Positions 1-7,907 of a DNA stretch of 64,000 nucleotides are shown piece after piece (position 1 is the stretch's first letter; every line of letters begins with the position of its first letter). The notes under the pieces are model-generated. The model was not told the DNA's origin, did not search any database, and saw only the letters and a program-made list of their open reading frames with translations. The stretch is taken from NCBI GenBank assembly GCA_964425215.1, contig CAYRLW010000004.1, positions 62,001-126,000 on the forward strand, read 5' to 3'. The position numbers and the translations under genes are program-made. This DNA is from CAYRLW01 sp964425215. GTDB taxonomy: Bacteria; Spirochaetota; Spirochaetia; Treponematales; Breznakiellaceae.

Positions 1-455
1 TCCACGGGAATCCCGTAGGCTTCCAGTACATTAAGGATAAGTTCAGCGGTGGAAGAAGCGTCCGTATCCACGTACCCCGAAAGCTTCGTCAGGGGGCTGG
101 GTTCGTGGTGGTCGATAATCAGGGCCCCTTTGACAAGGGGAAGAGCCTCGTCCGCCATGATTCCCATGTTAAGCTCGTCCGAGGTGTCTAAAATAATAAG
201 ACCGGAATTTTTGGCCAAATCGGTATGGAGCCGTTTATCCCAGGGCGATATAAGGTTTTCGGGGTCTAAAAAAGAAAATTTGGGGGGTACGCGATCGGAA
301 TTGAGAATCCGGACTGATTTTCCCAAACGGGAAAGCAAACGGGCCAAAACAAGCTCCGCGCCGATCCCGTCGGCATCGGGATTTTCATGACTGGTAAGGA
401 TAAAAGCCCCAAAATTTTCTATAAAATCCAAAGCTCTTTGTATGGTTTTCACCAT
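1..455 (-). CDS. DHH-family phosphoesterase (NrnA/RecJ-like), 3' end outside window
   Basis: The 151 residues visible form the N-terminal DHH domain of a phosphoesterase of the NrnA (oligoribonuclease/pAp phosphatase) type. An early metal-binding stretch SHENPDADGIG lies near residues 20-30, an LDTSD motif follows near 85-90, and the diagnostic DHH is at residues 115-117, followed by DTDASSTAEL. Such enzymes hydrolyse short RNA or pAp with Mn2+ in the cytoplasm. The start is the ATG at 453-455. The gene lies 32 bp downstream of the vWA-like gene on the same strand and is probably co-transcribed with it. The DHHA1 domain should lie beyond the left edge, so NrnA cannot be separated from other DHH subfamilies. 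Confidence 0.85.
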   Translation of the reverse strand, partial: MVKTIQRALDFIENFGAFILTSHENPDADGIGAELVLARLLSRLGKSVRILNSDRVPPKFSFLDPENLISPWDKRLHTDLAKNSGLIILDTSDELNMGIMADEALPLVKGALIIDHHEPSPLTKLSGYVDTDASSTAELILNVLEAYGIPV

Positions 456-487
456 GGCACCCCTATTCGGTCGTTACTTTTGTAGGA

Positions 488-1135
488 TCAATGCTTTTCC
501 ACGGTTGCCGCCATATACTCGGCGGCGGCTTCTCGAACTTTTGGGCCAATTCCCAGACCCACCACGATGGCCTTCCACCCAGGAAAATCTTCGGTCTTGG
601 AATAACGTAAAAATTCCCGGAACTCCGATGAATTGGCTTCTTCCATTGTAAGCCTATCGGCATTTTTGTTTCCAGCCTCTCCCACCCCAAAAATAAGAAG
701 GGCAAAGGCAATGGGGCGGCGATCGGGCCGTTGGGCCTCCAATTCCGACGCTTGCCGAAGGGCTACGCCGTAATTCGATCCGCCGGTGGTTTGGGTAGAG
801 CTCTGGGCGATGGACAGAATCGCGCTTTTCAACGTTTTCTTATCCCCCGCGGTCCCCTCTTGGCCCTTTCCCAGCTGGAGGCTCAGGGACGGTTGGGGTT
901 TTTGATCCACCGTCCAAAGGGTAATCCGATCGCCCTCCCGCAGGACCCCGTCTACCAGGGTAGAACATACCCAATTTTCCGCTGTCGTTCGCTCTCCCAG
1001 GGCGGAAGAACCGTCTATAAGCAGGTACACATCGATGGGGCCGCTTCGGCCCTCTTCTCCCAACAGGGCTGGTAAAAAGGGGGACCCCAGGATGAGGAAA
1101 GAAAAAAAAGCCCATAGTCTAAAAAAATGTATCAT
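488..1135 (-). CDS. Exported von Willebrand factor A-like protein
   Basis: The 215-residue protein begins with a hydrophobic signal peptide of about 26 residues. A single vWA-like Rossmann domain follows: the first strand ends in LLIDGSSA, resembling the MIDAS motif DxSxS with the last Ser replaced by Ala, and later strands read ITLWTVD, AFALLIFGVG and AIVVGLGIG. vWA domains usually mediate metal-dependent protein contacts, so this one may bind metal weakly. It probably acts in the periplasm. It is divergent from cfpA, sharing the 144-bp intergenic region, and lies upstream of the DHH gene. A TAAAGT box ends 8 bases before the ATG, but AGAGG also precedes the start, so leaderless initiation is undecided here. 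Confidence 0.65.
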   Translation of the reverse strand: MIHFFRLWAFFSFLILGSPFLPALLGEEGRSGPIDVYLLIDGSSALGERTTAENWVCSTLVDGVLREGDRITLWTVDQKPQPSLSLQLGKGQEGTAGDKKTLKSAILSIAQSSTQTTGGSNYGVALRQASELEAQRPDRRPIAFALLIFGVGEAGNKNADRLTMEEANSSEFREFLRYSKTEDFPGWKAIVVGLGIGPKVREAAAEYMAATVEKH

Positions 1136-1191
1136 ACACCTCTACTTTAACACATTATTTCCCATAGTCGACACAAAAAAATAAAAAACGC

Positions 1192-1219
1192 TTTACATTT
1201 ACCACGCAATATTGATAAT
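1192..1219 (+). promoter_or_regulatory. Predicted sigma70 promoter of cfpA
   Basis: TTTACA at 1192-1197 and GATAAT at 1214-1219 are separated by 16 bp. Transcription would start near 1226, giving a leader of about 54 nt before the ATG at 1280. AAGGAG at 1267-1272 is a strong ribosome-binding site 7 bases before the start. Confidence 0.65.
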
Positions 1220-1279
1220 CTAGAGATAAGGTACGATAGATTATTAGACAACGGAATCACCGTTACAAGGAGTTAGGAT

Positions 1280-3337
1280 ATGGGAGCCATTGACCTGCCC
1301 AAGAGCCCGAACGTATTTCACCCGGAAAAGCCGAGTGCCGTCGGTTCGAGGAACTCACTAGCCCAGGAATATCGAGATCAACAAAAAGAAGTGAACCAGC
1401 TCCTCGAAGAGGAAACGAATAAAGTCCTGCACCATCTGCAGTCTAAACTGCCTAAGGAGGTGTTGGAACGGCTGGACGTGATGGGCGGCTTGAAAGAAAA
1501 GCTGTACAATTATTTCAACCAGAACTACCAGAACATGTTCAACCGGTACATGGTTACCGCTGAAGATGAGATGGTAAAAAAGGTCCGCAACTACATCGAC
1601 AAGGAGGAGACCAAGGTCCTGGCCCGGTACACCCCCAAGGAGATCGCGGATCTGCTCGATCAGGTCGGTGGGGCCGATAAGTTCAACACCGGCGAAATCG
1701 AAAAATCGATCGTTAATATGTACGGTCACCTGCAGGGCCACATCCAGCGGGGTATCAACGACCTGGAAAACCTAACCAACAGCCTGCTCCGTCAAAAAAC
1801 CGACGTGGGCGCCTTTATCCGGGGCGAAAACGCCTATTCGGTGGTAAAATGCGCCTTCAAAGACAATATTACCAAGCCCAAGACGGTTACGGACGTAAAG
1901 CTTTCGGTTAATATCCTGGATTCCGAATTAATCAGCCCGATTTTCCATTACCAGGTTACGGTGGAGTACCTGATTAAGGACCTGATTTCCAAGCATATTA
2001 TCGATACCATCGATAAGGAAATCGAACGGCTTAAGGACGAGCGGATCGATCAGGGGCTGGAAGAGCTTTCGGATAGCGAAATCATCTTCGCCAAAATGAA
2101 CAAGGTAGAAACCTTTACCGACGATAAGGTCGATGATCCCAAGGCTAAACGGTTTAGCTATATCGCCAAGGCCCTGATGGACCGGATCAGCGATCTTCGC
2201 GCGGAAATTGATCCCTCCACGTTTGATCAGTTAAATGTCCGGGAAAATCTTAAAAAGATCGTGGATATGGAAAATATCCGCAACCGGGGCTTTAACACGG
2301 CTATCAATTCTATTACTTCCATTTTGGATACCTCAAAAATGGGGTACCAGTACATCGAGAACCTTAAAAACGCCCGGGAACTCCTTATTCGGGAGTACGA
2401 GGATACGGATACGGCCAATCTGCCCGACGAACGGTACCAGATTCGGATGCGTTATTACGACAATGCCCAGCTTATCGAAGACCGAAAGGCCTACGACGTG
2501 CAGATTAAGAGCTTTGAAAACGAGGTTCTCCATCTGTGGGATGTACTGAACATGATCTACGAGGATTCCAAGTTCCTAACCCGGGTAACCGATTTCGCGG
2601 ATCTGGCTAAGCTGTACAAAAAGAAAATCCGGAAAAATATTAAAGAGAAGACCGGCGATCCCCTATACGAGGATATTGCCAAGGTGTGGGATGAAATTTC
2701 CTTTATCAAACCCGCGGAAACGGAAGTGGAACGGATGAACCGTACCTACGTTTACGAAAAGGATAAGCTTCGGCATAAAATTATCCTGATGCGGGACAAG
2801 ATGAAGAATATGTACGGTTACCAGTATCCGATCCAACGCCGGGTCATGGAAGAACGGTTAAACTTCCTGGAAAGGGAATTCAACCGGTTTGATTATATGA
2901 TCAACCCCTACCACATCCAACCGGGGCTATTGCTCGACGTGGATATTACCTCGATTAAACGGAAAAAAGCGACCCTGGATGGGATGGCCAACGTGTTGAA
3001 CGAGTTCCTCCACGGGGTTTCCAAGGGCTTCCAGGACGCGGCTTTCGCTTCCTTCAGCCGCCGCCGGTCCACGGTCCGCCAGGATATCAACCAATCCTTC
3101 GCCGAATCTACGGAAGAGGGCCCCGCAAAGGATCCCGCCAAGGCGTATTTGGACATGCTGAACGCCGACGAAGGGGCGCCTATGATCGCCGATACGGTAT
3201 CCGAACCGGTTGCAGAAGCAAAACCCCCTCGAAGGGGGCGGGGAAAGGCCTCCGCTGGGGTGGTAGATGAAAAACCCGCCAAACGGAGCACCCGGAGGAG
3301 TAGAAACTCCGGTAGCGACGGAATGAAAGAGGTCTAA
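1280..3337 (+). CDS. cfpA: Cytoplasmic filament protein A
   Basis: The 685-residue protein matches the size of treponemal CfpA (about 79 kDa), and its N-terminus (IDLPKSPNVFHP, then QLLEEETNKVLHHLQSKLP) is characteristic of it as I recall. CfpA builds the ribbon of filaments under the inner membrane of treponemes, and its loss disturbs chromosome segregation and cell division. The sequence is almost entirely helical and highly charged, as expected for a filament subunit. The last 70 residues are a low-complexity basic tail rich in Arg, Lys and Ser (PPRRGRGKASAG, RSTRRSRNS). It has no signal peptide or membrane segment. It has its own promoter and a strong terminator, so it is probably made in excess over the downstream genes. 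Confidence 0.93.
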   Translation: MGAIDLPKSPNVFHPEKPSAVGSRNSLAQEYRDQQKEVNQLLEEETNKVLHHLQSKLPKEVLERLDVMGGLKEKLYNYFNQNYQNMFNRYMVTAEDEMVKKVRNYIDKEETKVLARYTPKEIADLLDQVGGADKFNTGEIEKSIVNMYGHLQGHIQRGINDLENLTNSLLRQKTDVGAFIRGENAYSVVKCAFKDNITKPKTVTDVKLSVNILDSELISPIFHYQVTVEYLIKDLISKHIIDTIDKEIERLKDERIDQGLEELSDSEIIFAKMNKVETFTDDKVDDPKAKRFSYIAKALMDRISDLRAEIDPSTFDQLNVRENLKKIVDMENIRNRGFNTAINSITSILDTSKMGYQYIENLKNARELLIREYEDTDTANLPDERYQIRMRYYDNAQLIEDRKAYDVQIKSFENEVLHLWDVLNMIYEDSKFLTRVTDFADLAKLYKKKIRKNIKEKTGDPLYEDIAKVWDEISFIKPAETEVERMNRTYVYEKDKLRHKIILMRDKMKNMYGYQYPIQRRVMEERLNFLEREFNRFDYMINPYHIQPGLLLDVDITSIKRKKATLDGMANVLNEFLHGVSKGFQDAAFASFSRRRSTVRQDINQSFAESTEEGPAKDPAKAYLDMLNADEGAPMIADTVSEPVAEAKPPRRGRGKASAGVVDEKPAKRSTRRSRNSGSDGMKEV

Positions 3338-3353
3338 ACAACCAAGGTTTTAA

Positions 3354-3385
3354 AAAACGCCCCCGAAATACGGGGGCGTTTTTTC
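3354..3385 (+). terminator. Intrinsic terminator after cfpA
   Basis: AAACGCCCCCG and CGGGGGCGTTT form a perfect stem around the loop AAATA, followed by a T-tract. It lies 16 bp after the cfpA stop and only 14 bp before the next ATG (3399), so the HPr-like/dikinase genes depend on read-through or another promoter. Confidence 0.88.
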
Positions 3386-3398
3386 TAGGAGGTTCGAT

Positions 3399-4463
3399 AT
3401 GGCGCAGATAATTAATAATTTGGAGATCCTTTCAACTCGAACGGGTTTTAACTCCGCGGTGCGACATATAAAAGGTACCCTAGGGATTTTAGATATTTTA
3501 GGCTCCAAAGAAAATTTAGCCGATGCCCTTGCCAGACCGGAGATGGCCGGCGCTTTTCAGGGTGATCAAATTGGCCTGCTTTTACGCATGCTTTTGGTGG
3601 ATAAATTCGGTTATTCTGTGGTTTCCGAAAACCTAAACTCTCCGGTTTCCGATCCCAGCGAATTGGCCCAAGAATTTGAAAAATGGAAAGCCGTGGATTT
3701 GGTGGTGGCGTACCATCACCCCGATTTAGGTCTTTTAATCGCCAATCCCAAGAGAAAGGACCATTTGATGTCCTTTGGAGCCCTACGGAAACGGGAACTG
3801 CTGGTCGTATACGGGGGAAAATTCGATAAGGGGAGCGATCCTCTCTGCGAGGAAGCGGTCATTACGGCCGTAGCCCTGTTTGAGGGCCAAAAGGTAAAGG
3901 TTTCGGATGCCTTATACTCCGGACCATTTACCACTAAAAAACAAGCCCTCCCGTCAAAAAACACCGAAAAGAGCAGTCGGGGAAAAAAAGCCTCCGCCAA
4001 GGCTTCAAGCGCCAAAGGAGCAGTCCGGGGCGCTAAGGCAAAGCCTGCGCCAGCGGAAACGGGTCGCGGTACCCCGTCGGTAGGGGCCATCGCGGAGAAA
4101 GCAGTTGCTCCCGCCCCGGTCGTATCAGGACCCAGGCGGATGACCCCTATGTACTCCGTGGTGGTGCAAAATGAGCTGTTTCATAACGGCAATGTGGAAG
4201 CTTGGAAGAGGATTATAGACAGCTATACGACCAAGTATCCGGGCCTGGAAGTGTACATTTATTACGATGGGGAGCGGATCATGAATATTAACTCCCTTTT
4301 TAAATGGGGAAAGGTAAAACACGGCAGTACTATACAATTCGCCGTGGCAGGTTCGGATATCAAGGATGTGGCGAAACTTCAACGGTATCTGATGCAGGGT
4401 GCTAGCCCCATGTTTGAATCCTTTCTACATGGTCCCGTTAGCACGGCCTTAAAGCTTTTCTAG
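3399..4463 (+). CDS. Uncharacterised treponemal protein with C-terminal HPr-like domain
   Basis: I know no assigned function for this 354-residue protein; by position it corresponds to T. pallidum TP0747. It has three parts. Residues 1-165 form a globular domain of unknown type. Residues 170-245 are a Lys/Ala/Ser/Pro-rich linker. Residues 248-335 resemble the PTS carrier HPr: a predicted beta strand ends in NELFHNG, a helix follows, and the segment INSLFKWG matches the HPr segment AKSLFKL before the final strand and helix. His262 falls within one position of the HPr phospho-His, and Ser299 aligns with the regulatory Ser46; the HPr Arg-Pro after the His is not conserved. GGAGG stands at 3387-3391. 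The dikinase homologue follows after 18 bp. The HPr resemblance is by eye. Confidence 0.6.
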   Translation: MAQIINNLEILSTRTGFNSAVRHIKGTLGILDILGSKENLADALARPEMAGAFQGDQIGLLLRMLLVDKFGYSVVSENLNSPVSDPSELAQEFEKWKAVDLVVAYHHPDLGLLIANPKRKDHLMSFGALRKRELLVVYGGKFDKGSDPLCEEAVITAVALFEGQKVKVSDALYSGPFTTKKQALPSKNTEKSSRGKKASAKASSAKGAVRGAKAKPAPAETGRGTPSVGAIAEKAVAPAPVVSGPRRMTPMYSVVVQNELFHNGNVEAWKRIIDSYTTKYPGLEVYIYYDGERIMNINSLFKWGKVKHGSTIQFAVAGSDIKDVAKLQRYLMQGASPMFESFLHGPVSTALKLF

Positions 4464-4481
4464 GAGTCGGAGGATACCCCC

Positions 4482-7124
4482 ATGGATCAGAGAATACATT
4501 TTTTTAGTCATATCGACGCGATTCCCAAAAAGGTGGGGCCCGAGCTTTTGGGCATCCGGGGCCGGCAGGCTAACGAGTTCGCCGAATTGGCCTTTCCCAT
4601 TCTTCCCGGATTTATTATCGATACAAGATTAGCAAGCCATTTGGATTCGGAAAATATTTCAAAGGATTTAAAGACCCTATTGGATAAATGTTCCTCCATA
4701 GTGGGAAAATCCTTTGGAAACCCCGAAAATCCCCTTTTGGTAAAAATTGTCATTTCTTCAAATTTGGCGGTGACCAACTACCCGGCTTTGCATAATTTCG
4801 GTCTAGTCCGCTCCGTTATCCCCGGTTTTGCCAAGTGGGTAGGTCCCTATTTCGCGGCCCACGAGGTGCTTTTCATGCTCCGAGGGATGCTAAAAATAGA
4901 GGAGCGGTTGGCGGAATTGGAAGAGCGGCCAGAGGACCAGGAAAAATTCAAAGAACAGAACAAAAACTTGAGCAAGGATATCAACTCGGACCGTCCCTCC
5001 AAAACAGCTTTGGAATACATGGATGAATTCGCCCCCCTGCTCCCGGCGGGTTTTTTTGATTCCGCCGAAGAACAGCTCACCATTACCTTAAAAGAAATTT
5101 CTCGAATGCTGGCTAAGGATGACCAGAACGACGAAGACACGGCGTTGATGGTTCAACCCATGGTGTACGGAAACTACGGGAAAGATTCTTGCTCCGGGGC
5201 CTTTTTTACGAGGAACGTGGTTACGGGGGATAAAAAACTCCAGGGAGAGTTCTATCGGGAAAAGTTTAACGAGATTGGCGCTTCGGGCCAGGAAATCGAG
5301 AAAATCGGTCCTGTTCATCTGAAGGAACTCCAGAGGATCGCGAGTACCCTGGAGGATAAGTTTAAAGAGATTAGACAGGTCCGGTTTACCGTGGAAAATG
5401 GAAAATTGTGGCTAATAGAACAACGGGCGGTGGATCAAAAATCTACCCAGGCGGATATAAAGTTATTGCTCGACCTGGCGAAGCGGAAAATAGTGGATGA
5501 CGCCTACGTTATTAAGTCCATCGAACCGCTCCGGTTGAACGAAATTCTCCATCCGATTATCGACCCGGGAAGCACCAAGGGTTTACCCCAGTGGAGCGGC
5601 GGTATAGCCGGGGCTCCCGGAGCCGCCATTGGGCGGGTGTACTTTAGCACCGACGCCCTTCTGGAGGCCCGGAAGCTGGCTTTGCAAAAGAACGAGGATC
5701 ATCGTCTGATCCTGGTAATGAACTCTACCTTCGCGGAGGATGTAAAGGCCATCGAGGTTTCTACGGGGGTTCTTACCGGCGAGGGAGGCTACTCGGCCCA
5801 TGCGTCGGTGGTTGCCCGACAGTACGGTAAGGTTTCTCTGGTGGCCCCGGAAATGAAAATACGGGGTAAAAAGGCTACCCTGGGTAGCATTAGCTTTTCC
5901 GAGGGGGATTATATCACCCTTAACGTTCCCTACTACGGTGTTTCGTCGGTGTACCTGGGGACCGCCAAATTGATCGAACCGGATCCTCGGGAATCGGGGC
6001 TTTTGGATTTCATCGCCATGGCAAAAAAATACGTGAAGGGTTTCCACGTTCGGGCGAACGCCGACAGTCCCCGGGATGCGGCTCTGGCCCTGTCCTTTGG
6101 GGCCGAAGGTATTGGGCTTTGCCGGACGGAACACATGTTCTTTGGCACCGAACGGATCAACGTATTCCGCGAAATGATCCTCTCCGACTCGGTAGAGGAA
6201 CGGGCCCACGCTTTGGAACGTCTACGGCCCATGCAGAGGGACGATTTTTACGGAATATTTAAAACCATGGCGGGAAAGGAAGTCACGATTCGTCTTTTGG
6301 ACGCACCGCTCCACGAATTTCTTCCCCATAACGACGAGGAATTCCAATCCTTTTTGGCCCACCTGGAGAAAAGTCAGGGTAAAAAACCCTCTAAGGCGGA
6401 GATCCAAGCCCGGATCGAAGCCCTGGAGGAATTTAACCCCATGTTGGGTCACCGGGGCTGTCGGATCGCCGTTTCGTATCCGGAAATTTACGCCATGCAA
6501 GTAAAGGCTATTTTTGAGGCCGCGTATAAATTGCGGTCAGAAAAAATAGATGTACGGCCGGAAATTATGGTGCCCATCGTGATGAACGATCAGGAATTAA
6601 AACTGATCGCCTACGGGAAAAAGATCGAGGGAACCAGCTACCACGGTATTATGGACGTGGAAGAGGAATTCCGTGCGGAAGTACGCGGAAAGCCCGTGGA
6701 TTATAAAATAGGGACCATGATCGAATTGCCCGCCGCGGCCCTGGGAGCCGGAGAGATTGCCAAATACGGTCGTTTCTTCAGCTTTGGAACCAACGACCTT
6801 ACCCAAACCACCTTGGGTATATCCCGGGACGACTTTACCGCCTTTATGCCCGACTATACGCTCTTTGACCTGTTGGAGGGAAATCCCTTTAGCACCCTGG
6901 ACCCCCGGGTCCGGGAGCTGATATCCATGGCGGTTCAGCGGGGCCGGATGACCCGTCCCGATTTGGTCTGCGGACTCTGCGGAGAACACGGGGCAAACCC
7001 GGTAAACGTAAAGTTCTGTATGGATGCGGGGTTGAATTACGTATCCTGCTCGTCCTATTCGGTGCCCATCGCGCTTTTAGCGGTAGCCCAATTGGAACTG
7101 GAGCGGCTAGCCTCACAAAATTAA
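4482..7124 (+). CDS. ppdK: Pyruvate phosphate dikinase homologue with degenerate nucleotide-binding domain
   Basis: The 880-residue protein has PPDK length and domain order. PPDK interconverts PEP, AMP and PPi with pyruvate, ATP and Pi through a phospho-His. The swivelling domain keeps the His (residue 440, in YSAHASVVAR). The C-terminal PEP/pyruvate domain keeps LCRTEHMFF, RLLDAPLHEFLP, NPMLGHRGCR, GTMIELP, FGTNDLTQT and the catalytic Cys833 in CGLCGEHG. The N-terminal ATP-grasp domain is abnormal. Compared from memory with Clostridium symbiosum PPDK, the positions of K22, R92, D321, E323 and Q335 are R26, V90, Q299, R301 and E313, and the RSGARASMPGMM loop is lost. ATP/AMP use is therefore doubtful, and the enzyme could act like PTS enzyme I. 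The preceding gene, 18 bp upstream, carries an HPr-like domain. Confidence 0.88.
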   Translation: MDQRIHFFSHIDAIPKKVGPELLGIRGRQANEFAELAFPILPGFIIDTRLASHLDSENISKDLKTLLDKCSSIVGKSFGNPENPLLVKIVISSNLAVTNYPALHNFGLVRSVIPGFAKWVGPYFAAHEVLFMLRGMLKIEERLAELEERPEDQEKFKEQNKNLSKDINSDRPSKTALEYMDEFAPLLPAGFFDSAEEQLTITLKEISRMLAKDDQNDEDTALMVQPMVYGNYGKDSCSGAFFTRNVVTGDKKLQGEFYREKFNEIGASGQEIEKIGPVHLKELQRIASTLEDKFKEIRQVRFTVENGKLWLIEQRAVDQKSTQADIKLLLDLAKRKIVDDAYVIKSIEPLRLNEILHPIIDPGSTKGLPQWSGGIAGAPGAAIGRVYFSTDALLEARKLALQKNEDHRLILVMNSTFAEDVKAIEVSTGVLTGEGGYSAHASVVARQYGKVSLVAPEMKIRGKKATLGSISFSEGDYITLNVPYYGVSSVYLGTAKLIEPDPRESGLLDFIAMAKKYVKGFHVRANADSPRDAALALSFGAEGIGLCRTEHMFFGTERINVFREMILSDSVEERAHALERLRPMQRDDFYGIFKTMAGKEVTIRLLDAPLHEFLPHNDEEFQSFLAHLEKSQGKKPSKAEIQARIEALEEFNPMLGHRGCRIAVSYPEIYAMQVKAIFEAAYKLRSEKIDVRPEIMVPIVMNDQELKLIAYGKKIEGTSYHGIMDVEEEFRAEVRGKPVDYKIGTMIELPAAALGAGEIAKYGRFFSFGTNDLTQTTLGISRDDFTAFMPDYTLFDLLEGNPFSTLDPRVRELISMAVQRGRMTRPDLVCGLCGEHGANPVNVKFCMDAGLNYVSCSSYSVPIALLAVAQLELERLASQN

Positions 7125-7192
7125 CGCCCCTGAAAGGGTGGATCAAGGTTTTAGCCGTGGTTCACCCTTCCACGGTATCACCCGTAGGGTAC

Positions 7193-7229
7193 AAAAAAGC
7201 GGTTCCAGAAAACCAATCTGGAACCGCTT
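7193..7229 (-). terminator. Intrinsic terminator between convergent genes
   Basis: AAGCGGTTCCAGA (7197-7209) and TCTGGAACCGCTT (7217-7229) form a perfect 13-bp stem. Read on the minus strand it is followed by a T-run, so it ends the gene at 7281-7847; on the plus strand it is followed by CCTTTT and may also stop the dikinase transcript. A weaker hairpin, AAGGGTG/CACCCTT at 7134-7169, lies just after the dikinase stop. Confidence 0.8.
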
Positions 7230-7280
7230 CCTTTTAAGCCCCTTATGTATGGGGCCTTTTATGTTATCACACGAGCGGTT

Positions 7281-7847
7281 TTATTCGTCCCGGTATTCGC
7301 TTTGAAATGACATGGTGGCTTTTACTATTTCCACGGTTCGTTTGGCTGCCCGTTTGGCGTCCGCCATGGGGACTGCGGCTTCTTTGTTGTAGGTTTTTTC
7401 AAAAAATATCGCCAGGGTGTCAAAGAGATCCGGAAGCCGGTAGAAGACAAGAGCGAAGTTTATACCCGTGGGCTTGAGGATGGTAAACGAGGAAAAGGAA
7501 ACGATGGGTTCCTTGGCGATCATGATACGGGTCTGATTTTTTGCCACCAGCTGTTCCAGTTCGCTAAAACGTAGGGGAATTTGATCCGCGCTGGATCGAA
7601 CGTAGGGTTCTATCGCCTTGTTAGGGTAATTGGGCGGTTCGATCAGCACGTGGATCTTTTTACCGTTTGTCTGAAACGTAATCCCCTCTTCGTTTAAATA
7701 AATACTCTTGACCCCCGAATAGGATACGATCTCGTATTTTGAGTAGGCCGAATTAGGGTTAAAGAACGAGGATACGATATACCCCTCGTCCTTTGGTAAT
7801 TTATCCTGCGCGTAGGCTTCGAATAGGTCCATTGCCTTGCTTGCCAT
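7281..7847 (-). CDS. Conserved-type hypothetical protein
   Basis: I do not recognise this 188-residue protein. It has no signal peptide or membrane segment and looks like a mixed alpha/beta cytoplasmic protein. Beta-rich stretches (YIVSSFFN, SYSGVKSIYLNEEGI, KKIHVLIEPPNYP) are followed by a helical C-terminus with several basic residues (DAKRAAKRTVEIVK). It is monocistronic, with its own promoter and terminator. GGAGGG stands about 5 bases before the ATG. The clean promoter, ribosome-binding site and terminator argue that it is a real expressed gene. Confidence 0.7.
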   Translation of the reverse strand: MASKAMDLFEAYAQDKLPKDEGYIVSSFFNPNSAYSKYEIVSYSGVKSIYLNEEGITFQTNGKKIHVLIEPPNYPNKAIEPYVRSSADQIPLRFSELEQLVAKNQTRIMIAKEPIVSFSSFTILKPTGINFALVFYRLPDLFDTLAIFFEKTYNKEAAVPMADAKRAAKRTVEIVKATMSFQSEYRDE

Positions 7848-7869
7848 TGTTCCCTCCGTAATCTACCCA

Positions 7870-7897
7870 ATTATATACTTTTTTCGTTGTTCGGCAA
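7870..7897 (-). promoter_or_regulatory. Predicted promoter of the 7281-7847 gene
   Basis: On the minus strand TTGCCG (7897-7892) and TATAAT (7875-7870) are 16 bp apart. The -10 box is a perfect consensus. The leader would be about 15-17 nt and contains GGAGGG. Confidence 0.65.
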
Positions 7898-7907
7898 CCA
7901 TTTTTGG

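Noticed and set aside
5583..6209. 208-codon open frame antisense to the dikinase homologue
   Set aside because: Its sequence is the reverse reading of conserved PPDK motifs; the plus-strand gene fully explains the region.
1280..7124. A single cfpA-HPr-like-dikinase operon
   Set aside because: A strong terminator at 3354-3385 separates cfpA from the other two, so I do not claim obligate co-transcription.
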